A stretch of DNA of 64,000 nt, from NCBI GenBank assembly GCA_963822905.1, contig CAWGJF010000003.1:62001-126000 (forward strand), in the 5' to 3' direction. The stretch is from CAWGJF01 sp963822905. GTDB lineage: Bacteria > Bacteroidota > Ignavibacteria > Ignavibacteriales > Ignavibacteriaceae. This document shows positions 35,258 to 44,823 of the stretch, piece after piece (positions within the stretch are counted from its first letter, which is position 1; each line of letters begins with the position of its first letter). The position numbers and the translations under genes were made by a program. A model generated the notes under the pieces. That model was not told the origin of the DNA and did no database searches. It was given only the letters and a program-made list of their open reading frames with translations.

Positions 35258-35344
35258 TAAGCAAGATAAGATTTTATAAAGTTCTTAAATAAGATAAAGA
35301 CTAATTCACTTAACAAATTAACAACAACACAAGGAGATCTCTAA

Positions 35345-35752
35345 ATGGGTCAGCAACAACTTCTCTTAATCGTACTTGGCGTTATCATAGTTGGTGTCGC
35401 AGTAGTAGTAGGTATCAACCTGTTTAATGCTAATGCAGAAACTTCAACCCAGGATTCTATAGTTTCCCAGGGTACAAATCTAGGAGCAATGGCTCAACAG
35501 TATTACAAAAAGCCAACCTCAATGGGTGGTGGTGGAAATAGCTTTACACCAAGTGGTTCTGGTGTTGTAACTTTCCAGGACTTCTGGGATAATCTTCCTG
35601 CAAATCTTGTTTCAACTAATGATGCTTCCTGGGGTACACCAGGCGTATCAGATTCTCAGATTGTTTTAACTGCTACACCTCAAGACAATAACTATACCTG
35701 GACAGTAACAACTACAATTACTCCTACAAATATTGTATCCAGGATAAACTAA
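35345..35752 (+). CDS. Pilin-like protein 2 (leaderless, probable major subunit)
   Basis: This 135-residue protein has a perfect AAGGAGAT site (35331-35338) and an ATG, unlike its neighbour, and is followed by a strong terminator. These are features of a highly expressed structural subunit. It opens with MGQQQLLLIVLGVIIVGVAV, then a helix ending QQYYKKP, GGGGNSFTPSG and a beta-rich, Thr-rich C-terminus (WTVTTTITPTNIV). I infer a major pilin-like filament protein because the pilus machinery genes follow. It could instead be a secretion-system pseudopilin. Confidence 0.75.
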   Translation: MGQQQLLLIVLGVIIVGVAVVVGINLFNANAETSTQDSIVSQGTNLGAMAQQYYKKPTSMGGGGNSFTPSGSGVVTFQDFWDNLPANLVSTNDASWGTPGVSDSQIVLTATPQDNNYTWTVTTTITPTNIVSRIN

Positions 35753-35775
35753 AATTTAGTCCAGTAGGTTTAAGA

Positions 35776-35806
35776 AGGCTGCAAGTTTTGCAGCCTTTTT
35801 TATTTT
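35776..35806 (+). terminator. Rho-independent terminator after the pilin-like genes
   Basis: The stem AGGCTGCAA / TTGCAGCCT has a GTT loop and is followed by TTTTTTATTTT. It separates the pilin pair from the machinery operon. Confidence 0.92.
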
Positions 35807-36183
35807 AAACTATTTACTCTATCCAGTTTATTCCAGATAAAACTAAAAATATAGTCTTCATTTAACTTTGCACATGGTTTTCATTAATAAGTAGTACCAA
35901 ATCTTTTCTTTGAAATTTAATAAGCATAAATAGAAAATTTTTTATCATTCATCTTATTAAAGAAATTTTAATTAATTCCCACCTAACCTACTCTGTTTTT
36001 ATTTACCACAGAATAATAATTCCACGAAAGATATTTATTGCTTTAGTAATTTTTACAATCATTTTTTTTATTAGCAATATTTACTTAATAATGCGATTTT
36101 TTAATGATATTAAAGAAAAAAACCCGGGAATATTTCGGAACTATATTTGATATAACACTAACGAGTCTAATAAATGGTGGAAC
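35807..36183. other. Intergenic region upstream of the pilus machinery operon
   Basis: AT-rich, with no supported gene. It presumably contains the promoter of the pilC-to-49042 gene string. No specific motif could be fixed by eye. Confidence 0.45.
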
Positions 36184-37530
36184 ATGGTTGAATTTAAATT
36201 TGTAGCCCAAAAGCTGAACGGGCAAACTATCTCTGGTACTTTATCAGCTACTACAGTTTCCGAAGGCAAGAAAAAAATTCAAAAACTTGCTGAGAAGAAT
36301 AAGCTTAAACTTTCTGCGATAGAAAAAAAATCTACTTATATCTATCGGGTAAGAAAAGGCAAAGACAAACCTATACGCGGTGAACAAAAAGCATTCAACA
36401 GAAAAGAAGTTGAAGATGCACTGGCAAGGTTAGGATACAAAGTACTATCAGTTAATAAAAAACTGCTTGATTTTCAGAAAAAACCTCCTCACAATGATAT
36501 AGTAACATACGTAAAAATCAGTGCAGAACTTCTTGAACAAAAGCTATCATTCTCCGAAATACTTACACTTTTAATAAATGATACCCAGAATCCAGCACTT
36601 CGAAATACTTTAAAAGAAATTAACAACGATCTCAAGAAGGGCGCAGATTCCGAAGCTACATTTTTAAAGTATCAAAGTATATTTGGAAAATTCACAGCGT
36701 ATATGCTTGGTCTTGCTTCAAAGAGTGGTAACATGGCAGAAATTTATAAAGCAACTGCTAAGTTCCTGGAAAGAAGACAAGAATTCAGAAAAAGTTTACG
36801 TAGTGCATTGATAACTCCAATGGTTACTCTGTTTGTTTTATTTCTTGCTGTTCTTTTTTATGTGGGTTATATCTTTCCTGAAACAGCGAAATTATTCATT
36901 AGGTTTGGAATCGATTTACCGCCAATGACCGCAGCAACACTTGTAATGAGTGATTTTATTTTGGCATATCCCTGGTTAATTGCAATTGTTTGTTTCGGAC
37001 CTCCTATTGCTCTTTGGCAATTTGTTCGTACGAAAAAGGGGAGACTGATGTTTGATAAATATTTACTTAGAATGCCAATCATTGGTTCACTTGTTCATAA
37101 GACCACAATCGAAGTTTTTTGTCGTGTATTTTACACATTATACCATGGGTCTGCAGAAAGTATCGAACCTATTAGAATTGCTGCAGAAGCGACTGGAAAC
37201 GTATACTTTGAAGAACGAATAAAATCCGTTGCAATACCATTAATGTTAAAAAAAGGTGTCGGTGTGACTGATGCTTTTGAAGCGTCAGGCGTATTTACAG
37301 AAACGGCTCTTTCCCGATTACATTCAGGGGAAGAATCCGGAACAATAAAGAATACTGCATTACAGCTTGCTAACTATTATGAAAGTGAAACAGTATTCAG
37401 ACTGAAGAACCTGATTGAAATAATCCAGGTTATTATTGCTATGGTAATTATGGTTATAATGATTGCGTTGACACTTGTATCAGCAGAGACTGCAACGGTT
37501 AGACCTAAACAACCAGGAGTTTCTTACTAA
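36184..37530 (+). CDS. pilC: PilC/GspF-type inner-membrane platform protein
   Basis: This 448-residue protein has two T2SSF domains, each with a long helical part and membrane helices (ALITPMVTLFVLFLAVLFYV; an AYPWLIAIVCF region; the C-terminal IIQVIIAMVIMVIMIALTLV). LHSGEESGTI is the typical second-domain motif. The first ~100 residues hold two small repeated units (EFKFVAQKLNGQTISGTLSA and a GEQKAFNRKEVEDALARLGY segment), longer than in standard PilC. It forms the platform that the assembly ATPases turn. It heads a tightly spaced operon. Confidence 0.92.
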   Translation: MVEFKFVAQKLNGQTISGTLSATTVSEGKKKIQKLAEKNKLKLSAIEKKSTYIYRVRKGKDKPIRGEQKAFNRKEVEDALARLGYKVLSVNKKLLDFQKKPPHNDIVTYVKISAELLEQKLSFSEILTLLINDTQNPALRNTLKEINNDLKKGADSEATFLKYQSIFGKFTAYMLGLASKSGNMAEIYKATAKFLERRQEFRKSLRSALITPMVTLFVLFLAVLFYVGYIFPETAKLFIRFGIDLPPMTAATLVMSDFILAYPWLIAIVCFGPPIALWQFVRTKKGRLMFDKYLLRMPIIGSLVHKTTIEVFCRVFYTLYHGSAESIEPIRIAAEATGNVYFEERIKSVAIPLMLKKGVGVTDAFEASGVFTETALSRLHSGEESGTIKNTALQLANYYESETVFRLKNLIEIIQVIIAMVIMVIMIALTLVSAETATVRPKQPGVSY

Positions 37531-37549
37531 TGCTACGAGGAAATTCCTG

Positions 37550-39340
37550 ATGATTGATACTAATCTGGAAATGACAGATAAAATCGGTTACCTTCTTTTT
37601 AAGAAAGGAATAATCGATGCGAGTACACTTGAAAAGGCTATAAAGGCAAAAGCCAGTGATCGGAGTAAAATAAAAAGAAACCTTGCACAAATTCTTGTTC
37701 AGGATTTTAATTACGATCATGATACTGTGTTTAGGGAAGTAGCTATTCTTTATGCATTCAGAGAATTAGACACACCTCCAGAAGAAATTCCGCAAGATAG
37801 AATTGATGCTATTAAAGCATTAGTAGAGCAGGCAGGCGAATCGATTAAAGAGTTGATGCTTAGTAATAAAATAATGCCGTTCATGTATGATGATAGAATA
37901 AAAGATAAATTGATTATAGCCGCAATAGATCCTACGGAAAGAAATATTGCACGGGTTGCCTTTGGGTTAAATGCGAACAAATATGAAGTAATCTTCATAA
38001 AGAAAAAAGATTATGAAAAGCTGATCGAAAAGGTACTTCCTCCTGAAAACATCTTCCTCAAACAAATGGAACAGGAAGAAACCGATTTTCATGTATCTGA
38101 AGAAGAAGGCCAGCTTGATGAAGAAGAGCTCGATGCAGAAATTAACAAGAGTGCTCTGATTAATCTCGTTGAAGGATCACTATTGGATGGTGTTAGAAAG
38201 GGTGCCAGTGATATTCACTTTGTACCTTGTTCAAATAACAGAACAGAAATTCATATCCGAATTGATGGAACTCTTAGATTATGGCATGTACAAGATAACA
38301 CAATGCCGGAAGCTGTAATTGCTGTAGTTAAAGATCGTGGAAAAGGAATGGACAGGTTTGAACGTGAAATGGCTCAGGATGGATTTATCCAGCGTGAAAT
38401 AGATGGACATATAATCAGGTTCCGTGTTTCTGTTTTACCAATGGTTGGGACAGAATTAAAAAACAAGTTCGAATCAATCGTAATAAGAATCCTGGATGAT
38501 AGAAAAGTTATCAGAGATCTGGAGAAACTAGGACTAACAGGAGTTGCAAAAAAGAGTTTTATTAAAGCAATTAATCAACCTCAGGGAATGGTTATTCTTA
38601 CCGGGCCAACAGGTAGTGGTAAGAGTACTACGTTAGTCGCTGCACTTTATCAGGTAATTACTCCCGAAGTAAATGTTCTAACAGTTGAAGATCCGGTAGA
38701 ATATGTTATTGAAGGAGCAAGACAATTAAAGATTGGTTACAAGATGGGTTTTGAACAAGCAATCAGATCAATCTTACGTCACGATCCCGACATAGTTCTC
38801 GTTGGTGAAATGAGAGATAAAGAAACTGCAGAAACAGCTATTAAGTTAGCAAATACAGGTCACTTGACTTTTTCCACCTTGCACACAAATGACGCTCCAA
38901 GCGCCGTTGCACGTTTGTATAAGATGGGTATCGAACCTTTTCTTATAGCTTATGCAATTAATCTCATAGTGGCACAGAGGTTGATTCGGAAGATATGTGA
39001 TAAATGTAAAAAGAGACTAGTTAATTTTGATGAAGGTTTGATGGAAGCAGCTGGATTAAATATCGCTGAGTGGAGAAACTTTGAAGTTTACAGGGCAGTT
39101 GGTTGTGATGATTGTAATGGTAGTGGTTATAAAGGTCGAATGGCTATTCATGAAGCACTTTATTTTACAAGGGATATTCGACAGATAATTGTTCGTTCAG
39201 GTGTTGAAGTAGATGAAGAATCGATAAGAATACAAGCTAAGAAAGATGGATCAATGAATTTAAGAGAAGCGGGAATGGAAAAAGTAAAACTTGGATTGAC
39301 TACCATTGAAGAAGTACTTGCAAATACAACTGAAGATTAA
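37550..39340 (+). CDS. pilB: PilB/GspE-type assembly ATPase
   Basis: The ATG at 37550 is chosen because GAGG lies at 37537-37540; a longer frame would overlap pilC. The 596-residue protein has an N-terminal T2SSE_N-like domain (DKIGYLLFKKGIIDASTLEK), the Walker A GPTGSGKST, Asp box VEDPVEY, Walker B VLVGEMRD, the His box TLHTNDAPSAVARL, and a zinc-binding pair of CxxC motifs (CDKC, CDDC). It should power extension of the filament formed by the pilin-like proteins. Confidence 0.94.
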   Translation: MIDTNLEMTDKIGYLLFKKGIIDASTLEKAIKAKASDRSKIKRNLAQILVQDFNYDHDTVFREVAILYAFRELDTPPEEIPQDRIDAIKALVEQAGESIKELMLSNKIMPFMYDDRIKDKLIIAAIDPTERNIARVAFGLNANKYEVIFIKKKDYEKLIEKVLPPENIFLKQMEQEETDFHVSEEEGQLDEEELDAEINKSALINLVEGSLLDGVRKGASDIHFVPCSNNRTEIHIRIDGTLRLWHVQDNTMPEAVIAVVKDRGKGMDRFEREMAQDGFIQREIDGHIIRFRVSVLPMVGTELKNKFESIVIRILDDRKVIRDLEKLGLTGVAKKSFIKAINQPQGMVILTGPTGSGKSTTLVAALYQVITPEVNVLTVEDPVEYVIEGARQLKIGYKMGFEQAIRSILRHDPDIVLVGEMRDKETAETAIKLANTGHLTFSTLHTNDAPSAVARLYKMGIEPFLIAYAINLIVAQRLIRKICDKCKKRLVNFDEGLMEAAGLNIAEWRNFEVYRAVGCDDCNGSGYKGRMAIHEALYFTRDIRQIIVRSGVEVDEESIRIQAKKDGSMNLREAGMEKVKLGLTTIEEVLANTTED

Positions 39341-39540
39341 TTTTGTTACTTAATTATTTGAATTTATTTTTACAGTAAAATATTTTTACAAAGAAGCATA
39401 TGTTATTAAGTTCAAAGGAATTAGGTGACTTTTTTAAAGATTATTGTTTATAGGTTATTTGAAGGATATTTTCTAAATTGATTTAGCAGATATCAATTAA
39501 ATAAAAAAATTACAAACTAAAATTTAATTGAAGTAAAGCG

Positions 39541-40770
39541 GTGGTTTTTACAGAAGAAAAAAGAGTCCTTAAAGAATTTGCTGAAAGAGTTCCAGATGCC
39601 CTGTTCGGACCTGACCGGGTGCTTTATATTCTCGAACATTGCGATGAAATCGACGAAGATGATAAACTCCTTTTAAGGAAGTTTATGAATAAAATTTTAA
39701 CCTCAATGATTGAACGCGATGCTTCGGATATTGAAATAGGTGGTCATGGAAACGAAGGTTATATATGGATGCGAACTCATGGTAAGAAAGAGAGAGTAAA
39801 AGATCTTCCTCAAATGAATGAAGAAGAAACAGCTTTACTCATAGCAAACTTGTTAAATGTTAATCAGAAAAAATATTTATCCACAGTTAGAAATTTAGAT
39901 TTTAGTTATACATATTTTTACGAACGAAGAAAAATCCATGTAAGATTCAGAGCAGACTCATATTTTGATTTGGATACTCTTACTCTGAATATGCGTGCGA
40001 TTAATACTGCGATTAGACCACTTTCATCTCTTGAATTTCATCCGCAGGCTGTGAAATACCTTAGCCATAATTATATAAAATTCGGTCTGTCTCTAATTAC
40101 AGGAATTACAGGTTCTGGAAAGTCAACAACACTGGATTCCATTGTTGATTATCACAACAAGTTTGACCCATCACATATAATTATTGTCGCTGCACCTATT
40201 GAATACGTACATACTTCAAATGTTTCTCTGATTAAACACAGGGAAGTTGGAAGAGATGTTTTATCCTTTAAAGAAGGAGTCATTCAATCACTCAGACAGG
40301 ATCCAGATATTATTATTATTGGTGAAATGAGAGATCCGGATACAATTATGGCAGCATTGGAAGTAACAGATACAGGACATAAAGTTTTTTCAACGCTTCA
40401 TACTTCCTCAGCAATGGAATCGCTTGAAAGAATTATTGCTGAAGTGCATCCGAATGAACAGGAAAGGGTAAGAAATCGTTTAGCAGATGTTCTTGTCTCT
40501 GTAGTATCTCAAAAACTTGTGCCCAGTTTAGACGGCAAGCGGGTAATGGCTAAAGAAGTTTTAATTGTAACACCAAGTGTTAGAGCTGCTATCAAAAACA
40601 ATAACATTGGTGAAATTTATATGATGATAAACCAGGGAGGTCAAATGGGAATGATAACAATAGAGCAGGATTTAAAAAGGCTCTATGAACAAAAACGCAT
40701 TTCACTAGAAAATGCCATCACATACGCAAATAACAAAACAAGAATCAATCAATTATTATCAGCAAAATGA
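39541..40770 (+). CDS. PilT/PilU-like ATPase with altered Asp box
   Basis: This 409-residue protein (GTG start) has the retraction-ATPase architecture: an N-terminal PAS-like domain, Walker A GITGSGKST (~residue 187), Walker B IIIGEMRDPD, and TLHTSSAMESLERII. It lacks the zinc motif of PilB. The Asp box, normally I-E-D-P-I-E, reads VAAPIEYVH here, so both acidic residues are Ala. It could be a modified or weak motor, like some PilU proteins. It follows pilB after 200 bp and overlaps the next gene by ATGA. Confidence 0.9.
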   Translation: MVFTEEKRVLKEFAERVPDALFGPDRVLYILEHCDEIDEDDKLLLRKFMNKILTSMIERDASDIEIGGHGNEGYIWMRTHGKKERVKDLPQMNEEETALLIANLLNVNQKKYLSTVRNLDFSYTYFYERRKIHVRFRADSYFDLDTLTLNMRAINTAIRPLSSLEFHPQAVKYLSHNYIKFGLSLITGITGSGKSTTLDSIVDYHNKFDPSHIIIVAAPIEYVHTSNVSLIKHREVGRDVLSFKEGVIQSLRQDPDIIIIGEMRDPDTIMAALEVTDTGHKVFSTLHTSSAMESLERIIAEVHPNEQERVRNRLADVLVSVVSQKLVPSLDGKRVMAKEVLIVTPSVRAAIKNNNIGEIYMMINQGGQMGMITIEQDLKRLYEQKRISLENAITYANNKTRINQLLSAK

Positions 40771-42314
40771 AACCAATAGTATGTATATATTGCGAGGGTA
40801 ATGATACTAAGCTTGCTGTTATCCATAAGGAGAAAGAGACTTCAAAGATACAGGTTATCAGAACAGCTTCAGTCAGTTTAGTCCGTTCTGCTGTAGATCT
40901 GGAAGCCGGAGTTTCGGGATTTAGCATTGAGGGAGAATCACTTGATGTTGAAGGTATGGGCGATTCTGCACATTTAGAATCGAGTCTTGATACTACCACA
41001 CTTACCGAAATGAATGAAGCTCTCAAAGGTCTAAATCTCACCAAGTATAGTTTTATCCCAGCCCTCACCGAACCCGCCATATATTATCATATATATGAGG
41101 GTACCCGGCTTTCCAAACCTTCTAAATTAAAAGAAGGGATTATAAACGACATACTCGAATCAAAGAGTATAAATGTCGAAAAAGAAAGTTTAGATTATCT
41201 GGAACTTTCTGACAAATCTTTGTTGGCAGTATTCATTGCAGGCGAGGTTGCATGTGTCAATCTTGTTAACAGTATTGCACATCAACAAGGGAAAAAACAT
41301 TATTCAATTCCAACTATTAAAAGTTCGGATATTTCTCTCGCCTATTATGTAGCGAAAAGAAAGAAGTTTTTCCCTGATGATCATTCATTGATCGTTTACA
41401 TCGGCAAAGAGTACAGCAAACTAATTTTCCTTCAGGGCAGACGTGTAAAACACATCGGAACTACTCTGGATATAGGAACTCAAAATCTTCACACTTATGA
41501 TGTTTACTTTTCCAAAATTCTTCTTGAAATGGAGAATGGCGGAATATCGTCTCTAGATAACATTATCGTTTGTGGTGAAGATGATTCTGAAAACCTTATT
41601 CTTTCGTTCTATGGGACGTTCCCCGAAGCGAATGTAAGCAGACTTGAATTTGATGATCTTGATCTCTCTGCATTAAATGAAGAGACCAAAGAAAAGTTTT
41701 CTGCTTTTAGCATTCCCGTATCAGTTGCTGCTGATTTTTATGATCAGGAAACAAAGGAGCATACAGGAATTCATATTCTTCCAAAGTCTGTCAAGGAAGA
41801 ACAAAAGGTTTTCCAATTCGGCTGGCATGGATATGCAATGTTTCCAATTCTTTTTCTTGTTGCATTTTTAGTGACACAGGAAATTTTGGAGAACAATAAA
41901 TCAATGACGAGTCTTGATAAGTCAATTCAGGAGAAGACCATTTTGCTGAGACAAAATCAGGAGATATTAGGGAAAATACAACAGCTTGATGGAAAAATAA
42001 GCAGCTTCGATCAGACCCAGGCAATACTTGATTCTGCTGCATCCGGATCTGATGTGTGGAATAAAGCTCTTGCAAAAATGGCAAATTTCTGTAGTCAGAA
42101 CAAAAGTGTATGGATTTCAAAACTTTCTCAATCTGGTTCGAGTCAGGTGAATGCAGAAGGTTATTCCTTATACAGAAATTCGTTGACTGATTTTGCTTAC
42201 TCTATTGAGTCAGCAACACTTCAAAATATGTTTTATGAAGCATTGCGTGAGCGTAGTGCATATAAGTTTAATCTAAATTTTAACCTATTAAGCTACACGA
42301 AGAAAAATGAATAA
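40767..42314 (+). CDS. PilM-PilN-like fusion protein
   Basis: This 515-residue protein starts in ATGA overlap with the upstream motor gene. Residues 1-~345 have an actin-like layout as in PilM/GspL-cytoplasmic domains (CIYCEGNDTKLAVIH; SLIVYIGKEYSKLIFLQGRR; IIVCGEDD). One membrane helix at ~357-372 (FPILFLVAFLVTQEIL) is followed by a coiled coil and an alpha/beta periplasmic domain (WISKLSQSGSSQVNAEGYS), as in PilN. Separate proteins in most type IV pilus systems, they are joined here, giving a GspL-like arrangement. Sequence similarity is weak, so this rests on topology and gene order. Confidence 0.75.
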   Translation: MKPIVCIYCEGNDTKLAVIHKEKETSKIQVIRTASVSLVRSAVDLEAGVSGFSIEGESLDVEGMGDSAHLESSLDTTTLTEMNEALKGLNLTKYSFIPALTEPAIYYHIYEGTRLSKPSKLKEGIINDILESKSINVEKESLDYLELSDKSLLAVFIAGEVACVNLVNSIAHQQGKKHYSIPTIKSSDISLAYYVAKRKKFFPDDHSLIVYIGKEYSKLIFLQGRRVKHIGTTLDIGTQNLHTYDVYFSKILLEMENGGISSLDNIIVCGEDDSENLILSFYGTFPEANVSRLEFDDLDLSALNEETKEKFSAFSIPVSVAADFYDQETKEHTGIHILPKSVKEEQKVFQFGWHGYAMFPILFLVAFLVTQEILENNKSMTSLDKSIQEKTILLRQNQEILGKIQQLDGKISSFDQTQAILDSAASGSDVWNKALAKMANFCSQNKSVWISKLSQSGSSQVNAEGYSLYRNSLTDFAYSIESATLQNMFYEALRERSAYKFNLNFNLLSYTKKNE

Positions 42315-43191
42315 AAAATTAAAGAGTACCATCGGATTAGTTGCATTACTTCTGCTTCTGTTGCTGGTTGGTGGAATATATATTTTCGTTATCCAGCGGG
42401 GCAAGCTTAATGAAAAGAAGGCTAAGCTAACAGAACTGAATCAAAATGTTCAGGATCCGGAGGAGCTCCAGCAGCGGTACCAAAATCTGGTAGTTCGTTC
42501 ACAGATTTTGGATTCAATACTCTCCAGCAGAAAGTTCAATATTCCACAGAACACTTCATCTATAAAGTTTTTCAACTTTATAAATGGGATAGTCGCTTCT
42601 TTTCCTGAAGAATCCCAGGTTAATATAGAATATTTAGGACAAAAGCCGGAGAAAGAATTCTTTGCTCACGAATATAAAATTTCAGGTGGCGGTTATTTTA
42701 ATGATGTTTACCACCTTATTTATGCAATTGAGCAAAGTAAGGAATTGAAAAAGATTCCTTCAGTTTCATTGAGCAATCTTATAAAAACAGATGAAGACGG
42801 CATACCAGAGTTTATGGTAAATTTTGAATTAACGGTACAGGTATATTTTTCATCAGACAGCAGATTTGCTCCTGCCGAATTTGTAGAAAACAATCTTTCA
42901 ACAGGTCCGATATATGATGTCTTTTATCCGTTAATAAGAAATGAAATTCCACCAAATATTGATAACTTGCTTGATGTTCAGGGTGCTAAATTACTTGCAC
43001 TCATTCCTGAAGGAGCATTCGTAGCCGATACAAAAGGCAACACATATTTAGTTTGGGAAGGTGAGCAGGTTTACCTGGGTTACCTTACTAAGATTGACTT
43101 TAATAATAACACAGTTGGCTTTATTCTTAATAAGGGTGGAATTATTGAAAAAGTATCACTCGAATTAGATAGAACTGAAACAAAAAAGTAA
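42307..43191 (+). CDS. PilO-PilP-like fusion protein
   Basis: This 294-residue protein overlaps the PilMN-like gene by 8 bp. It has an N-terminal membrane helix (LVALLLLLLLVGGIYIFVIQ), a coiled coil, a PilO-like ferredoxin-fold domain (YKISGGGYFNDVYHLIYAIE), and a C-terminal small beta domain that resembles PilP/GspC homology regions (AFVADTKGNTYLVWEGEQVY, VGFILNKGGIIEKVSLEL). PilP normally links the PilNO frame to the secretin. Domain assignment is from topology and position just before the secretin gene. Confidence 0.7.
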   Translation: MNKKLKSTIGLVALLLLLLLVGGIYIFVIQRGKLNEKKAKLTELNQNVQDPEELQQRYQNLVVRSQILDSILSSRKFNIPQNTSSIKFFNFINGIVASFPEESQVNIEYLGQKPEKEFFAHEYKISGGGYFNDVYHLIYAIEQSKELKKIPSVSLSNLIKTDEDGIPEFMVNFELTVQVYFSSDSRFAPAEFVENNLSTGPIYDVFYPLIRNEIPPNIDNLLDVQGAKLLALIPEGAFVADTKGNTYLVWEGEQVYLGYLTKIDFNNNTVGFILNKGGIIEKVSLELDRTETKK

Positions 43192-43206
43192 AATGAGAGA
43201 ATAAAC

Positions 43207-44430
43207 ATGAAAAAGTTTACATCAATTTTGGTTCTTTGTCTCCTCATAGTTTTGCAGGCTTCTGCACAACAGCAATGGGAGAAAAGGTTTAAAACTTCCC
43301 AGAACCCGGACGAACTAGTAACAATGTCCGAAAATTTACCGTTCAACCAGGCAATTGATTTACTTAGTAAAGTAAGTGAAAGTGTAACCGGGAAAAGAAT
43401 TGTTTCCTCAGTTGAACGCACAGATCCAATCGGAGTTGAGATTGTGAATATGCTTTATGATAAAGCATTACTCATAATAGTTCAATATGCCGGGCTGGAG
43501 TACGAAACAAAAGAAGATTTAATTGTTGTTAAAAACCCAAATACCGGCGGAGTGCAAAAAACAGCAGATACATATGCACCGGTTACCTCCCGGGAAGTAA
43601 AAATATCAGCAGTCTTTTTTGATGTTGATGTTGAAAACTCAAGAAAGATAGGAATGGACTGGGATTTTGTCCTTTCCAATGCAAGTCATAATTTATCTGG
43701 ATTATTAAGAACAGAAACACAAAGTACATCTCAATCTTCTAGTCTTCCACCTGATTTTAATCTTGGGATTTCCTCTGATGTTAATGTTGGTGATTTTTCC
43801 GGTACAGCGACAGCTCTTTTTAAATTTTTTGAGTCAAATGGACTTGGTGAAATTATCGCTAGCCCTAACATTACAGTCAGAGATAGGAATAAAGGTAAGA
43901 TCCAAATAGGTTCAGATTTCTCTGTGATAACAAGAGACTTTGCCGGCAATACTATTGAAAAATTCTTCCCGACTGGTACAATAATAGAAGTTACTCCTTA
44001 CGTTTATAATGAAGAGGGTATTGATTACATTCTTCTGAATATTTCTGCGGAAAGAAGTACTTTTAATAAAACTGAAACAACTACAGAAATAAAGAAAACA
44101 AACGCCACAACTCAGGTACTAATGCTGAATGGCGAAGAAACTGTTATTGGCGGACTATTTTCAAATGAAGAAACAGTTGTTCGTAACGGTATTCCATTCC
44201 TGAAGGATTTACCTTGGTGGGTTTTTGGAATTCGATACCTGGCTGGTAGTGATGAAACAATTGTTAGGAAAAAAGAACTTGTGATTTTGTTGAAAACCGA
44301 GTTAGTCCCAACATTAAAGGAAAGATTTGCAAATCCGCAGGCAGATCATTTAATTCAAAAAGAAAGAAAACTCCGCAATGGAGAACTTCAATATCATAAA
44401 TTTGATAATGTAATAACAGGGGAACAATAA
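43207..44430 (+). CDS. Short PilQ/GspD-type secretin
   Basis: This 407-residue protein has a signal peptide (to LQASAQ), one N-domain (LPFNQAIDLLSKVS...) and a secretin C-domain with EVKISAVFFDVDVENSRKIG, LGEIIASPNITVRDRNKGKI, EVTPYV and VLMLNGEETVIGGLFSNEE. It forms the outer-membrane channel for the filament. It is much shorter than most PilQ proteins, having few periplasmic N-domains, which fits an economical machine. The next gene, a receiver, starts 6 bp downstream. Confidence 0.92.
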   Translation: MKKFTSILVLCLLIVLQASAQQQWEKRFKTSQNPDELVTMSENLPFNQAIDLLSKVSESVTGKRIVSSVERTDPIGVEIVNMLYDKALLIIVQYAGLEYETKEDLIVVKNPNTGGVQKTADTYAPVTSREVKISAVFFDVDVENSRKIGMDWDFVLSNASHNLSGLLRTETQSTSQSSSLPPDFNLGISSDVNVGDFSGTATALFKFFESNGLGEIIASPNITVRDRNKGKIQIGSDFSVITRDFAGNTIEKFFPTGTIIEVTPYVYNEEGIDYILLNISAERSTFNKTETTTEIKKTNATTQVLMLNGEETVIGGLFSNEETVVRNGIPFLKDLPWWVFGIRYLAGSDETIVRKKELVILLKTELVPTLKERFANPQADHLIQKERKLRNGELQYHKFDNVITGEQ

Positions 44431-44436
44431 ACCGAA

Positions 44437-44805
44437 ATGGAATCAATTCTTGTTGTGGATGATGATATTAATTTGTGTACAATACTTACAGAGGAACTTG
44501 CGGAAGTTGGATACACAACAAGTTTTCTAAACGATGGTAACAGTGTTACTCAATTTGTATCATCAAACCATGTCGATCTCATCCTTCTCGATCTAAAAAT
44601 GCCTGGGAAGGATGGGTTCGAAGTCCTTAAAGATCTTGAACATTCTACAAATAGCCGACCAAAAGTAATTGTTCTAACAGCATATGCTGATGTAAAAAGC
44701 GCAATCGATTCAGCTAAAATGGGTGCCTGCGATTTCATCAGCAAACCGTATGATTTTGATGAACTTCTGATCACGATCAGGAAGGTCTTGCAAAAGGAAA
44801 ATTAG
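44437..44805 (+). CDS. Single-domain response regulator (CheY-like)
   Basis: This 122-residue protein is a receiver domain alone: acidic pocket VVDDD (residues ~5-9), phosphoacceptor Asp in LILLDLKMPGKDGF, Thr in VIVLTAYAD and Lys in FISKPYDF. With no output domain it may act on the pilus motors directly, as CheY-like proteins do in twitching systems, or shuttle phosphate to the neighbouring kinases. It lies 6 bp after the secretin gene, so the signalling genes continue the machinery operon. Confidence 0.93.
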   Translation: MESILVVDDDINLCTILTEELAEVGYTTSFLNDGNSVTQFVSSNHVDLILLDLKMPGKDGFEVLKDLEHSTNSRPKVIVLTAYADVKSAIDSAKMGACDFISKPYDFDELLITIRKVLQKEN

Positions 44806-44823
44806 ACGGGGGTCTATAAGAAT

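Noticed and set aside
37475..37549. Longer pilB overlapping pilC by 56 bp
   Set aside because: The extra residues do not resemble T2SSE_N, and the ATG at 37550 has its own GAGG site.
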